Made by a program: the position numbers and the translations under genes | The notes under the pieces: model-generated | Database searches by the model: none | Told to the model about the DNA's origin: nothing | Seen by the model: the letters and a program-made list of their open reading frames with translations, nothing else | Source: Desulfobacteraceae bacterium 4572_130 | GTDB lineage: Bacteria; Desulfobacterota; Desulfobacteria; Desulfobacterales; Desulfobacteraceae | Reading direction: 5' to 3' | Assembly (NCBI GenBank): GCA_002084425.1 | Contig: NBLN01000009.1 | Span: 62,001-126,000 of the forward strand | Length of the DNA: 64,000 nucleotides | Part shown: one piece after another, positions 28,562 to 38,203 of the stretch | Layout: every line of letters starts with the position of its first letter | Numbering within the stretch: the first letter of the stretch is position 1

Positions 28562-28721
28562 ATTCCTATATTATACTTATTGAAAAATAATGTTTAAATT
28601 ATGCTTTGGATAAGTCTAATAAAAATTAGGTGGTGTGGATTTAGAAAATTTGCTTTTTATTGACTAAAAGCCTAATTTTTGATAAATTAAAAAATTTTTA
28701 ATTATACAAGAATTTATGTTT

Positions 28722-28828
28722 TTTTATATGAAAGAATTTATAATTATTTAATATTTTTTCATGTTTCTGTTTTCTGGTCTAGGGAAAACTAGGAATTAAA
28801 AACTAAATCTGCCTTATGGAAATTATTG
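28722..28828 (+). repeat. Family A repeat, diverged
   Basis: Similar to the copy at 28296 but with a diverged centre (TTTCTGTTTTCTGGTCTAGGG replacing the usual part). The flanks 28562-28721 and 28829-29014 show nothing recognisable. Confidence 0.65.
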
Positions 28829-29014
28829 GAAGGATTTAAATTATTACACAAATTTTTTTTTCAAAAAAATTAATATAATAAAAGATGATGATTCTGTTTA
28901 AAGTAAGTTTGTGAGTTTTTAAATACAATATAATGCGTTCATGCAAATTTATTGGGATTATATATTGCAAGAAAAATTCATGGGAAACTTTATAACTGCA
29001 TTAAAAGATAAAAA

Positions 29015-29680
29015 ATGGATAGAACAAAATGGCCAGGAAAGGCTGATTTACCAATTGCACGACCTGGTATAGTATATATATGTATTGCGTCCTTATTTAC
29101 ACTTCTACTTTTTTTTATTAAATGGGATTTTCTAGCATGGGTTGCTTTATTTGCTGATTTTTTTATTTGCTGGTTCTTTAGAGACCCTGATAGAAATATA
29201 CCAGATAATGAAAATGCTTTAGTCTCACCTGCTGATGGTAAAATAATTATTTCTGAAAAAATTGGCAAAAATAATTATATTGAAGATTCATGTATAAAGA
29301 TCAGCATATTCATGAATGTATTTAATGTCCATGTAAATCGTATTCCATTTAGTGGAATAATAGAAAAAACTATATATTATCCCGGCAAATTTTTTAATGC
29401 TTCTTTTGATAAAGCTTCAAAAGATAATGAAAAAAATGCTCTTATAATAAGGACAAATTCAGGCAAAAGATATGCACTTGTACAAATTGCAGGGCTTATT
29501 GCAAGGCGTATTATATCCAGAGTAAAACAAGGTGATAAAATAAAATGTGGTGAGCGTTATGGCATGATTTGTTTTGGTTCACGCCTTGATATTTATGTTC
29601 CAGAAGATACTGAAATTGCGGTAAAAATTGGAGAAAAAGTTAAGGCTGGGTCTTCTATTCTTGGCTATTTAAAACAATAG
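29015..29680 (+). CDS. psd: Phosphatidylserine decarboxylase, short type
   Basis: A 221-residue PSD of the short, archaetidylserine-decarboxylase-related group. It converts phosphatidylserine to phosphatidylethanolamine at the inner membrane. Two N-terminal membrane segments are followed by FFRDPDRNIP, SPADGKI, and FMNVFNVHVNRIPFSG. The autocleavage site is in CFGSRLDIY, where Ser becomes the pyruvoyl group. pssA, which makes its substrate, follows 77 bases downstream on the same strand. Confidence 0.95.
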   Translation: MDRTKWPGKADLPIARPGIVYICIASLFTLLLFFIKWDFLAWVALFADFFICWFFRDPDRNIPDNENALVSPADGKIIISEKIGKNNYIEDSCIKISIFMNVFNVHVNRIPFSGIIEKTIYYPGKFFNASFDKASKDNEKNALIIRTNSGKRYALVQIAGLIARRIISRVKQGDKIKCGERYGMICFGSRLDIYVPEDTEIAVKIGEKVKAGSSILGYLKQ

Positions 29681-29757
29681 TATTAATGGCATTATAAAAA
29701 CTTTCTATTTTTTTCATTAAAATTAACTATTTAAGAATTTATCAGGATTAATATAAA

Positions 29758-30504
29758 ATGCAAAAAGAAAACTTTAAAAAAAGTATTTATGCATTACCTA
29801 ATATCTTTACATCAATGAATATTTTTTGTGGATTTTATGCTATTATTTCAGCTGTTGATTCAAGGTTTGTTCATGCTTCTATTGCAATTCTAGTTGGTTG
29901 TGTTTTTGATGTTTTAGATGGTAAAATCGCAAGAGCAACAAAAACTACAAGTAGATTTGGTATCGAATATGACTCTTTAGCTGATCTTGTATCCTTTGGA
30001 GTTGCACCTGCTTTATTAATGTTTTTTTGGGCATTAAAACCTCTGGGCAGACTTGGCTGGCTTGGTGGATTTCTTTTTATGATTTGTGGTGCTTTGCGCC
30101 TTGCAAGATTTAATATAGCCAGTACAAGCAATACTAGTAGTAATGATAGTAATAATTTTCAAGGACTTCCCATTCCTGCTGCTGCTGGAATGAATGTTTC
30201 AATTGTTCTTTTCTTTTCAAGATTAAACATTAATCCTGAATCTTATAAAATATTTATTTTAATAATGCTTTATATTCTTTCTTTTTTAATGGTTAGTTCC
30301 ATTAAGTATAAAAGTTTTAAAAATGCAGGACTTTTTAAAAGTATGAAGTTTAATAAACTGGTTGCTGCAATTTTAATTTTTGTGTCCATGGCGTCTGAAC
30401 CATGTATTGCTTTATTTGGACTAGCCTTTTTTTATATTATTTCAGGACCTTTTTTATTTTTTCTTTCTTATCGGAAAAGTAAAAAAAAATTAAAATTAAT
30501 ATAG
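29758..30504 (+). CDS. pssA: CDP-diacylglycerol-serine O-phosphatidyltransferase
   Basis: A 248-residue, multi-pass membrane enzyme. The CDP-alcohol phosphatidyltransferase signature D-G-x2-A-R-x8-G-x3-D-x3-D is complete in DGKIARATKTTSRFGIEYDSLAD. About six to seven hydrophobic helices follow. It produces phosphatidylserine for the adjacent psd. A ribosome site AGGAT precedes ATG. Confidence 0.95.
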   Translation: MQKENFKKSIYALPNIFTSMNIFCGFYAIISAVDSRFVHASIAILVGCVFDVLDGKIARATKTTSRFGIEYDSLADLVSFGVAPALLMFFWALKPLGRLGWLGGFLFMICGALRLARFNIASTSNTSSNDSNNFQGLPIPAAAGMNVSIVLFFSRLNINPESYKIFILIMLYILSFLMVSSIKYKSFKNAGLFKSMKFNKLVAAILIFVSMASEPCIALFGLAFFYIISGPFLFFLSYRKSKKKLKLI

Positions 30505-30510
30505 CAAACA

Positions 30511-30607
30511 ATAACTGCCATAAGGCAGATTTGATTTTTAATTCTTGGTTTGCCTCACAACGAAACATTAAAGAATATTAGGTGGTTATAAGTTTTTTCA
30601 TATAAAA
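30511..30607 (-). repeat. Family A repeat, reverse orientation
   Basis: It begins immediately after pssA with ACTGCCATAAGGCAGAT, then TAATTCTTGGTTTGCCTCAC and ends in GTTATAAGTTTTTTCATATAAAA. The palindromic head could act as a hairpin at the 3' end of pssA mRNA. Confidence 0.8.
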
Positions 30608-30650
30608 TAATCAAAAATAAATTTTAAAATAGAGCCATAGAAACTAAAAG

Positions 30651-30780
30651 GCACGAAAAAATATAAAGTTCTTTTCCTGGGATTTTATGCCTTTGCTAGT
30701 TTAAAATATAAATAAATAAAAAGAACAAATTGATTTAATACATAATAAAATAAAAATTCCTATACTGCTAAATCATAAAA
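30651..30780. repeat. Interspersed repeat family C, copy 2
   Basis: It shares GCACGAAAAAATATAAAG, CTTTTCCTG and AAAATTCCTATACT with 1259-1400. It fills the gap before asd together with the family A copy. No gene is seen between 30505 and 30816. Confidence 0.5.
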
Positions 30781-30816
30781 ATATCATTGAAATGAAATTT
30801 TTCTTGGAGAAAACAA

Positions 30817-31839
30817 ATGCATAAAAAAGAGTTTAATGTGGTCATAGCTGGTGCAACTGGTCTTGTTGGAGGCCAAATGATAACATGTCTTGAAGAATCA
30901 GAATTTCCTATAAAAAATATTAATTTTCTTGCATCAAGTCGCTCAGCTGGGAAAAAACTAGATTTTAAGGGAGAGAAAATTGTTGTACAGGAAATGACTG
31001 AAAAATCATTTAAAGGCAATGATATTGCACTTTTTTCTGCTGGTGGTTCTACAAGTAAAAAATTTGCTCCAAAGGCAGCAGAATCAGGATGTATTGTTGT
31101 GGACAATTCTAGCTATTGGCGTAAGGATAAAGATGTTCCACTTATAGTTCCTGAAGTAAATCCCCATGCCATAAAAGATTATGTGAAAAAAGGAATTATT
31201 GCCAATCCTAATTGTTCAACAATTCAAATGGTTGTGGCTTTAAATCCAATTTATAGAAATTATGGGATTAAGCGACTTGTTATATCAACATATCAATCTG
31301 TATCAGGTACTGGTAAAAAAGCTGTGGATGAGCTTTTTGAACAAACAAGAGATATTGTGAATTCAAAGGAAATAAAAAAAGATGTGTATCCCCATCAAAT
31401 AGCCTTTAATTGTCTACCACATATTGATTCCTTTCTTGACACAGGATATTCCAAGGAAGAAATGAAAATGGTTGATGAAACTATAAAAATTTTTGAAGAT
31501 GAAAAAATAGGAATTACAGCAACAACTGTAAGAGTTCCTGTTTTTTATTCTCATTCCGAGTCTGTAAATATTGAAACTGAAAAACATGTTACACCAGAAC
31601 AAATAAGAAATCTTTTAGTAAATGCTCCTGGGATTGAAGTCCTTGATGATCCATCTAATAATATTTATCCACTTGCAACTAATGCAAGTGGTAAAGATAC
31701 AACTTTTGTAGGTAGAATACGCCAGGATCAAAGCATAGAAAATGGAATTGATATGTGGATTGTAGCTGATAATATCAGAAAAGGAGCAGCAACAAATACA
31801 GTGCAAATTGCTGAACTTTTGGCTGAAAAATATTTATAA
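30817..31839 (+). CDS. asd: Aspartate-semialdehyde dehydrogenase
   Basis: A 340-residue NADP-dependent enzyme that reduces aspartyl phosphate to aspartate semialdehyde for lysine/threonine/methionine and diaminopimelate synthesis. The N-terminal NADP motif is VAGATGLVGGQM. The catalytic Cys is in NPNCSTIQMV, and the substrate His/Arg region follows (IKRLVISTYQSVSGTGK, RVPVFYSHSESV). A ribosome site TTGGAGA is present. It leads a cluster with greA and rpoZ. Confidence 0.96.
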   Translation: MHKKEFNVVIAGATGLVGGQMITCLEESEFPIKNINFLASSRSAGKKLDFKGEKIVVQEMTEKSFKGNDIALFSAGGSTSKKFAPKAAESGCIVVDNSSYWRKDKDVPLIVPEVNPHAIKDYVKKGIIANPNCSTIQMVVALNPIYRNYGIKRLVISTYQSVSGTGKKAVDELFEQTRDIVNSKEIKKDVYPHQIAFNCLPHIDSFLDTGYSKEEMKMVDETIKIFEDEKIGITATTVRVPVFYSHSESVNIETEKHVTPEQIRNLLVNAPGIEVLDDPSNNIYPLATNASGKDTTFVGRIRQDQSIENGIDMWIVADNIRKGAATNTVQIAELLAEKYL

Positions 31840-31860
31840 TTAAAATGGAGACAACAAAAT

Positions 31861-32328
31861 TTGAAGCAAATACCAATAACTGTACAAGGATTTGAAACTT
31901 TAAAAAAAACTTTGAAACAATTAAAAACTGTTGACAGACCTAGAAACATTAAAGCAATTGAAACGGCAAGAGCTCACGGTGATCTTTCAGAAAATGCTGA
32001 ATTTGATGCAGCAAAGGAAAGACAGTCATTTATTGAGGGAAAAATCAATGGGCTAGAATATAAAATTGCTAATGCAAGAGTAATAGACCCTGATACTTTA
32101 TCAAAGGACGATATAAGATTTGCATCCAGAGTTATACTGGAAAATCTTGATTCAGGAGAAACTGTTAAATATATGTTGGTAGGACAGGAAGAATCAGATA
32201 TTAATGACGGAAAAATATCAGTATCTTCACCGCTTGGAAGGGCACTTATTGGGAAAAAACCAGGAGATGAAGTTGTTTTGCAGGCTCCTGGCGGCAAAAG
32301 AATATATGAAGTTATGGATATTTTATAG
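31861..32328 (+). CDS. greA: Transcription elongation factor GreA
   Basis: A 155-residue factor that rescues arrested RNA polymerase. The N-terminal coiled coil carries the acidic tip motif (GDLSENAEFDAAKERQ), and the C-terminal FKBP-like domain contains SPLGRALIGKKPGDEV. The start is TTG at 31861 with GGAG about ten bases upstream; the overlapping ATG at 31845 is out of frame. Confidence 0.95.
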   Translation: MKQIPITVQGFETLKKTLKQLKTVDRPRNIKAIETARAHGDLSENAEFDAAKERQSFIEGKINGLEYKIANARVIDPDTLSKDDIRFASRVILENLDSGETVKYMLVGQEESDINDGKISVSSPLGRALIGKKPGDEVVLQAPGGKRIYEVMDIL

Positions 32329-32339
32329 GAGGTGATGTT

Positions 32340-32549
32340 TTGGCAAGAGTTACTATTGAAGATTGTTTAAAAAATGTGCCTACGCGTTTTATTCTTGTTC
32401 ATATGGCAGCTCAGCGCGTGAGACAGATTAAAGAAGGTTCCAATGTTTTAATAAAATCATCTAAAAATGAAGAAATAGTTACTGCTTTAAGAGAAATAGC
32501 AGCTAACAAAGTTGTTTTAAAAAATAAATCTGATTTTACTAAAAAATGA
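32340..32549 (+). CDS. rpoZ: RNA polymerase omega subunit
   Basis: A 69-residue subunit, start codon TTG, with AGGAGG overlapping the end of greA, so the two are translationally linked. Characteristic ARVTIEDCLKNVPTRFILVHMAAQRVRQIKEG and the IVTALREIAANKV tail are present. It helps beta' folding and polymerase assembly. Confidence 0.93.
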   Translation: MARVTIEDCLKNVPTRFILVHMAAQRVRQIKEGSNVLIKSSKNEEIVTALREIAANKVVLKNKSDFTKK

Positions 32550-32586
32550 TAAATTTATACAAATTTACTAGTAGTCTATGGATTGC

Positions 32587-32667
32587 TATAAAATTATAAA
32601 TACATTATATAGATATGGTTTGACAGTAGTCTGCTATATGTTGTATTTATGTTCGTATAATTTTGTA
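32587..32667. repeat. Imperfect inverted repeat between rpoZ and folE2
   Basis: The left arm TATAAAATTATAAATACATT and the right arm (reverse complement TACAAAATTATA...TAAATACAACATA) match over ~27 bases with one 6-base insertion. It may be a terminator-like hairpin for the asd-greA-rpoZ transcript or a decayed element. Confidence 0.45.
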
Positions 32668-32743
32668 TTTCCTATTAACATAGGTAAATAATTAAAATAA
32701 AATTTTTTAGCCACTGACAAAAACAATTCAGCTGTTTTTAAAA

Positions 32744-33523
32744 GTGAGAATGATGATAGATATTCAAAACCAAAGAGACCACCGTAATATTTCAATAGAT
32801 AAGGTGGGAATAAAAAATCTTAAATATCCTATCAAAGTATTGGACAAACAAAAAGGGATTCAATCTACTGTTGCAACTATTAGTATGTATGTAAATTTGC
32901 CCCATCAATGCAAAGGCACTCATATGAGTAGATTTGTACAAATGCTTCATCAGTTCAAATCTAAAGTGTCTCTGGAGTCCATTACTAATATTCTTGAAGA
33001 TATGAAAAAAATACTAGAGGCTGAATCTTCCCATATTGAAATAATTTTTTCCTATTTTATTGAAAAAAAATCTCCTGTAGCAGGCGCAAAGGGATTTATG
33101 GATTACGCTTGTTCTATTATAGGTTCTTCTGATTCTAATAAAAATAGAGATATGATTTTAAAGGTTGCTGTACCAATTTCTTCAGTGTGCCCATGTTCAA
33201 AGGAAATAAGCGATGTTGGAGCTCATAACCAGCGTGGCGAGGTTCTTGTCAGCACAAGATTTAAAAAATTTATATGGATTGAAAATATAATAGATCTTGT
33301 TGAAAAATCTGCATCATGTGATGTTTATTCAGTGCTTAAAAGAGAAGATGAAAAATATGTTACAGAGCATGCCTACAATAATCCAAAATTTGTTGAGGAT
33401 ATTGTGCGGGATGTTGCAAAAATTCTGATTAAGGATGATAATATCACATGGTTTTCTGTAAGCGCTGAAAATTTTGAATCAATACATAATCACAGTGCCT
33501 ATGCTTATATCGAAAAAAAATAA
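32744..33523 (+). CDS. folE2: GTP cyclohydrolase FolE2
   Basis: A 259-residue type IB GTP cyclohydrolase for 7,8-dihydroneopterin triphosphate (folate and queuosine). The DIQNQRDHRNISIDKVGI N-terminus, KGTHMSRFVQML, and the catalytic Cys in PVSSVCPCSKEIS are present. ATG at 32750 or 32753 is as likely as GTG at 32744. FolE2 is metal-flexible and often replaces FolE under zinc limitation. Confidence 0.94.
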   Translation: MRMMIDIQNQRDHRNISIDKVGIKNLKYPIKVLDKQKGIQSTVATISMYVNLPHQCKGTHMSRFVQMLHQFKSKVSLESITNILEDMKKILEAESSHIEIIFSYFIEKKSPVAGAKGFMDYACSIIGSSDSNKNRDMILKVAVPISSVCPCSKEISDVGAHNQRGEVLVSTRFKKFIWIENIIDLVEKSASCDVYSVLKREDEKYVTEHAYNNPKFVEDIVRDVAKILIKDDNITWFSVSAENFESIHNHSAYAYIEKK

Positions 33524-33537
33524 TGGCATTATAAAAA

Positions 33538-34764
33538 TTAATTTATTATTTTGTTAAATATCCTTTGTAGATTCCCGATGATGTGATTACATCTATATTG
33601 ATATTCTTCTTTATTTACCATTATTACAAATGGATATAGTTTCATATTTTTGTTTGTATAATATCCAGCTCTTGTGCATATTTTATTTAATGTTCCTGTT
33701 TTAAAATACTCATTTTTCCTATTGTTCATTAAATAATAATATTTCTTAAATCCTTTTAAAATTTTAAGCATTTCTTTTGGAGAAATTCTATTTTTTCGTG
33801 AAATTCCAGATCCTTCTACAATTTTTATTTTTTTAATATTAAGCTCATTACCAGCATAATTTTCCATTGCTTTTATTCCTTTTGCAAGTGTTGCAGGAGG
33901 AGAGAATGCCTTAGCACCTATGGTGAGAAATATTTGATTTGCCATAAAATTATTTGAAAATTTTAAAAGTTTTTTTATTATATTTTTTAAATTATAGAAT
34001 GATTTATATGTAAATATTTTTTTATCATTTTTCTGGACAATTCCTAATTTTACTTTTTCAGATATTATAATGCCTTGTTTCTCAAGAAAATATCTTGCCA
34101 ACACCCCTGCATAAATTTGACTTTCTTCTTTGGAAATAACAATTCTACCATGTTTTAAATTTGACTCTTGAACTATTTTTTTTGCAAAGGGAGTTAAAGG
34201 AGTTTCTTTTTCCGCACTTATGAATTTATTTTTAACTAAATTATATTTAAAAAAAATAGTATTAAAATTTACACAAAATGCACCAACAGAAGCATCATAG
34301 GGGTTTAAAGAATTTTGAGTTCCTGGAATTTTAATGGATGAGGAAAAAAAACTATTATCAATAATAATGGATTTAATTATAAAAACATTTTTTTTTTTTA
34401 ATATTAAGGCAAGGTCACGGCAAAAATTATTAATATTTTCTGAAGTTAAATGTGGATCCCCATAGCCCTTTATTTTAAGATTTAGATTTTTATCTAGAAA
34501 AAATTCTGTTTTAAAACGAAAATCTTCTCCAAGATAATAAATAGCTCCAAGAGAAGTAAGGATTTTTAAGGTAGATGCGGGGATAAAAGCTTGATTTATG
34601 TTTTGGGAATATATAATTTCCCCATGGTTATCACAAAGAATAACACCATTATTTTTTGAATTAGCTGATACTTTTAAAGAAAAAACTAGGCAAAGTAAAA
34701 CTGATATAATAATTAAAACTATTTTTACTTTAAAAGAGTAAAAAAACTTGTAACTATTTAGCAT
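33538..34764 (-). CDS. dacB: D-alanyl-D-alanine carboxypeptidase, PBP4/DacB (S13)
   Basis: A 408-residue peptidase that trims peptidoglycan side chains in the periplasm. N-terminal membrane segment/signal peptide (residues ~13-33), active-site SxxK in PASTLKIL (Ser64, Lys67), SNNFMANQ (SxN), and KTGTLNKIC near residue 355 (KTG). Length is somewhat below the usual ~480, owing to a shorter inserted domain. It is transcribed towards folE2. Confidence 0.9.
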   Translation of the reverse strand: MLNSYKFFYSFKVKIVLIIISVLLCLVFSLKVSANSKNNGVILCDNHGEIIYSQNINQAFIPASTLKILTSLGAIYYLGEDFRFKTEFFLDKNLNLKIKGYGDPHLTSENINNFCRDLALILKKKNVFIIKSIIIDNSFFSSSIKIPGTQNSLNPYDASVGAFCVNFNTIFFKYNLVKNKFISAEKETPLTPFAKKIVQESNLKHGRIVISKEESQIYAGVLARYFLEKQGIIISEKVKLGIVQKNDKKIFTYKSFYNLKNIIKKLLKFSNNFMANQIFLTIGAKAFSPPATLAKGIKAMENYAGNELNIKKIKIVEGSGISRKNRISPKEMLKILKGFKKYYYLMNNRKNEYFKTGTLNKICTRAGYYTNKNMKLYPFVIMVNKEEYQYRCNHIIGNLQRIFNKIIN

Positions 34765-34965
34765 GATTATTTGTCTTTCCTATGAAGCCCTTTAGTTAAT
34801 CCTATGCAAGAGGAAATATTATTTTCCCAATTATTTTATCGTTCACCAGACAATTTTCAATTTATTTTTTGATTTTTTTATAATTTATTTTGTAAATACA
34901 AATAGTTATCTATAATATAAAATTGTATTTCTCAATACTATAAAAAAAATAATTAATGGAATAAA

Positions 34966-36006
34966 ATGCAAAAAAAAACAGTTTGTTTTTCAAAAAATTC
35001 TTCTAACCTTTTTTTTCATATCTTAACAAAATGCAATCTTTCCTGTTCCCATTGCTATATTAATAAGGAACAACATGGTGAAAATACTCTTGATATTAAA
35101 ACTATAAAAAATTGGCTCAGGATTTTTGCAAAAAAAAATAATGGGGAAAAGTCGATAGTTAAGGCTAAAGATAAAATTTATAATAAAAATTTGGGAAATT
35201 TGATATTCCTTGGAGGCGAACCAACACTTCATCCAGATCTTTTTCTTGCTGTAAAAGAAGCAAAAAAATTAGGGTTTCAATCCATAACTATTGATACAAA
35301 TGGATATCTTTTTCATAATATACTTGAAAAAATAACTCCTGATGAAGTGGATTTTATTAGTTTTTCTCTGGATGGCGCAACAAAAAAAACTAATGATGGT
35401 ATTCGTGGAAAGGGTTGTTTTGATAAATGTGTGAAAGGTATTAAACATGCTGTATCAAAGGATTTTGCAACTTCCATGATATATACTGTAAGTATAAATA
35501 ATATTAATGAACTTTTAATGATGCCGAATTTTCTAAAACAACTTGGGATTAAGCATTTTTTTATTCAGGTTCTGGGAATCAGGGGAAAATCTTCAAAAAA
35601 TAATAAATTTCAAGTTTCAATGGAAAAATGGCTTGAAATAGTACCTAAAATTGCAGAAAAAATTGCACAAAATAAAATAACCGTAACTTATCCCAGGGTT
35701 TTTTTGAAAAAGCATGAAAAATTTGAATGTGCAGGTCTTGTGGCAGATAATTATTTTATTTTTCCAAATTCTAGAGTTTATCGTTGTCCTATTTGTGAAG
35801 ATTATCCCATCCACAGCTTTAACATAAAAGGCAATCAATTAATTCCCACAAAAAAAATTAATGAAAATGATTTTTTTAATCTTAAAATACCTCAAGGCTG
35901 TGTAATGAATAAGATTATCCAGCCAGAAAATTTTGTTTCCAATTATGATGAAAAATCTGATTTTAAAATTGCCTGCTGCTTGCTTAAGGAAGAAGTATCT
36001 ATTTGA
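34966..36006 (+). CDS. Radical SAM protein with C-terminal Cys cluster
   Basis: A 346-residue radical SAM enzyme. The [4Fe-4S] motif C-x3-C-x2-C is Cys23, Cys27, Cys30 (KCNLSCSHC). GGEPTLHPDLF and the LDGATKKTNDGIRG motif follow. The C-terminus carries further Cys (FECAG, RCPICED, QGCVM, IACCLL), which could bind auxiliary clusters as in SPASM/Twitch proteins. The substrate is unknown. No peptide precursor is evident nearby; the OppC-type permease gene follows on the same strand after 170 bases. Confidence 0.85.
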   Translation: MQKKTVCFSKNSSNLFFHILTKCNLSCSHCYINKEQHGENTLDIKTIKNWLRIFAKKNNGEKSIVKAKDKIYNKNLGNLIFLGGEPTLHPDLFLAVKEAKKLGFQSITIDTNGYLFHNILEKITPDEVDFISFSLDGATKKTNDGIRGKGCFDKCVKGIKHAVSKDFATSMIYTVSINNINELLMMPNFLKQLGIKHFFIQVLGIRGKSSKNNKFQVSMEKWLEIVPKIAEKIAQNKITVTYPRVFLKKHEKFECAGLVADNYFIFPNSRVYRCPICEDYPIHSFNIKGNQLIPTKKINENDFFNLKIPQGCVMNKIIQPENFVSNYDEKSDFKIACCLLKEEVSI

Positions 36007-36176
36007 TGTAAAAAAAGATAAATTAAAATATGGAACAAAGAATATTAATTCCGGCTATATTAAAAAGACATGTATTAGTTGAGGCAGGTCATCATTGTGC
36101 AAAAACCTTTCTCATTATAAGTTTTTTCATATAAAAAGCAGATGATAAGTTTACAATGCCATTAAAAAAAAATTAG

Positions 36177-37223
36177 ATGATAAAATTAAATCCCTTAACA
36201 AAAACAAAATGGCAGAGATTTATAAGCATAAAAAGAAGTTTTTTTTCTTTTGTTTTGCTTATGATAATGATTTTCATATCTATTTTTGCTGAAACTTTTA
36301 TAAATAATAAGGCTTTGATTGTCTTATATAATGGTAAACTTTATTTTCCCACATATACAAAAATGATTTCTGGCTCAGAGTTTGGTTTTAATTATGAATA
36401 TGAAACAAATTATAAAGAATTAAAAAAAAAAATAGATAAAGAGAAAAATAATAATTTTGTACTTATGCCATTTATTCCTTTTAATCCCTATGAAAATGAT
36501 TTTAAAAATGAAAAATACCCACCATACCCACCATCATTTAAAGACAAGCATTTTCTAGGAACAGATAATGTTGGTCGAGATATATTAGCCCGCCTTGTAT
36601 ATGGTTTTAGAACAGCTATTTTTTTTTCTATTATTTTGCTGATTTTTAATTATTCAATTGGAATATCATTGGGTTGTGCCATGGGATATTTTGGCGGGAA
36701 AATAGATCTTTTTTTCCAAAGAATTCTTGAAGTCTGGAGTAATATTCCCTTTTTTTATGTTGTAATAATTATCTCTTCTATAATTGTTCCCAATTTTATG
36801 ATTCTTCTTTTAATTATGGGATTTTTTGGCTGGATCCACATGACATGGGTAATGAGAACCATAACATATAAGGAAAAAGAAAGAGAATATGTCCTTGCAG
36901 CAAGATCTATTGGGGCATCTAATATAAGAATAATATTTAACCATATTATTCCAAACACAATATCAATTATTGTAACTTATTTTCCCTTTGCCATATCAGG
37001 CGGGATTGTAGCTTTAACATCCCTTGATTATCTTGGATTTGGGCTGCCTGCTCCCACACCATCATGGGGAGAACTTCTTTTCCAGGGCTGGACAAATATG
37101 AGTGCCTGGTGGATATCAGGTTCAGTTGTGTTGGCAATGATTATTACGCTTATGGTTGTAACTTTTACAGGGGAGGGTATAAGGGAAGCCTTTGATCCAA
37201 AAATGCACACTATTTATGAGTAA
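36177..37223 (+). CDS. ABC transporter permease, OppC/YejE type
   Basis: A 348-residue permease with an N-terminal OppC-type region (transmembrane segment at ~25-45, then periplasmic loop) and a BPD_transp_1 domain. HFLGTDNVGRDILARLVYGFR and the EAA-loop REYVLAARSIGASNIRIIFNHIIPN are hallmarks of peptide/nickel-type importers. The FDPKMHTIYE tail matches YejE-like members (microcin C/peptide import). No partner permease, ATPase or binding protein lies in the window. Confidence 0.88.
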   Translation: MIKLNPLTKTKWQRFISIKRSFFSFVLLMIMIFISIFAETFINNKALIVLYNGKLYFPTYTKMISGSEFGFNYEYETNYKELKKKIDKEKNNNFVLMPFIPFNPYENDFKNEKYPPYPPSFKDKHFLGTDNVGRDILARLVYGFRTAIFFSIILLIFNYSIGISLGCAMGYFGGKIDLFFQRILEVWSNIPFFYVVIIISSIIVPNFMILLLIMGFFGWIHMTWVMRTITYKEKEREYVLAARSIGASNIRIIFNHIIPNTISIIVTYFPFAISGGIVALTSLDYLGFGLPAPTPSWGELLFQGWTNMSAWWISGSVVLAMIITLMVVTFTGEGIREAFDPKMHTIYE

Positions 37224-37278
37224 TGACATTATAAAAATATCTATCCATCTATAGTTTTAATTCCTGGTGAAAATTTTT

Positions 37279-37466
37279 TTATATGAAATACTAGATTTTT
37301 TTTAGATTTTTATAAGTGTTTTATTCTTTGTTGTGGCCAGATACTAATTTGCAGTCTGGTCATGCCAGTTTATATGAAAGAATTTATAGCTATTTAATAT
37401 TCTTGCATGTTTCGTTGTGAGACAAACCAGGAACCAAAAACTAGATTTGCCTTATAGCAGTTATTG
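37279..37466 (+). repeat. Composite E+A repeat
   Basis: Module E (37279-37369; GAAATACTAG, GTTGTGGCCAGATACTA) is followed directly by family A (37370-37466; CATGTTTCGTTGTGAGACAA to CTTATAGCAG). It fills the gap between the permease and the first MotE-like gene. Confidence 0.8.
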
Positions 37467-37514
37467 AAAAGTTACCTAGGTTCAAGCATTTTTCAAAAAG
37501 TTAGAGTAATATTT

Positions 37515-38156
37515 TTATTGGTTTTTTTTATGTGCAATATATTCACTTATTTTTGCAGCTTTTTCACTTTCTACATGGGAAAGAATTTTAGCAGATAAGG
37601 ATTCCCGCATACGCAGAAAAATTTGTTTTGCTGTTTCAAGATCAATTTTATCTATTATTCTAGCTGCTTTTTTAGGTTTCATACCTGAATACATTTTTAC
37701 AAGACTTGCTATTTTTTTTTCAAATTCTTCCTGGGATTTTATCTGTCTTTTTTTTACTTCACTTTTAAGAAGTACAAAATTAGAATCTATCTGCCTTTGA
37801 AGAGCTGTGAGTCTCTCAAGTTTCTCATTTATTTCTTGTTTAATTGTTTCAAGTTTTTTTTTTTCAAATGAAAATTTTTTTTCTGCTCTGGCAAGTTTTT
37901 CTTTTCTTTCTTCAAGCCCATCCAGTACAACTTTTTCAGGATCTGGACACTTAGGGCATTCAGAGCAGGGGGCTTTCCCTTGATCATATTCTAAATTGTC
38001 ATTTTCTGCTTTTTCAAGGTCCTGTTGAATTATTGTAATATTTTTATTTTCCGCAAGGGCAAAATTTAAAAAAGATTTTACAGGCAAAAAAAACAATAAT
38101 CCTGATAAAATAATTATATTTAAAATAAAAGTTGTTTTTTTTGTTTTATGTAACAA
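37515..38156 (-). CDS. MotE-like flagellar protein, full-length copy
   Basis: A 213-residue protein with an N-terminal membrane segment/signal (residues ~10-33), a CSECPKCPDPEK motif, a long coiled coil (~75-130) and a C-terminal domain that resembles MgtE_N (MKPKKAARIIDKIDLETAKQIFLRM...AAKISEYI). Such MotE proteins act as chaperones or stabilisers of the stator MotC. It ends the flagellar block. The start is TTG (38156) or ATT (38159), with AAGGGAG upstream. A truncated paralogue lies at 38512-38988. Confidence 0.75.
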   Translation of the reverse strand: MLHKTKKTTFILNIIILSGLLFFLPVKSFLNFALAENKNITIIQQDLEKAENDNLEYDQGKAPCSECPKCPDPEKVVLDGLEERKEKLARAEKKFSFEKKKLETIKQEINEKLERLTALQRQIDSNFVLLKSEVKKRQIKSQEEFEKKIASLVKMYSGMKPKKAARIIDKIDLETAKQIFLRMRESLSAKILSHVESEKAAKISEYIAHKKNQ

Positions 38157-38203
38157 AATTAAATTTCTCCCTTTTATTATCTTTTCAAAATGCTAATGTT
38201 ATA

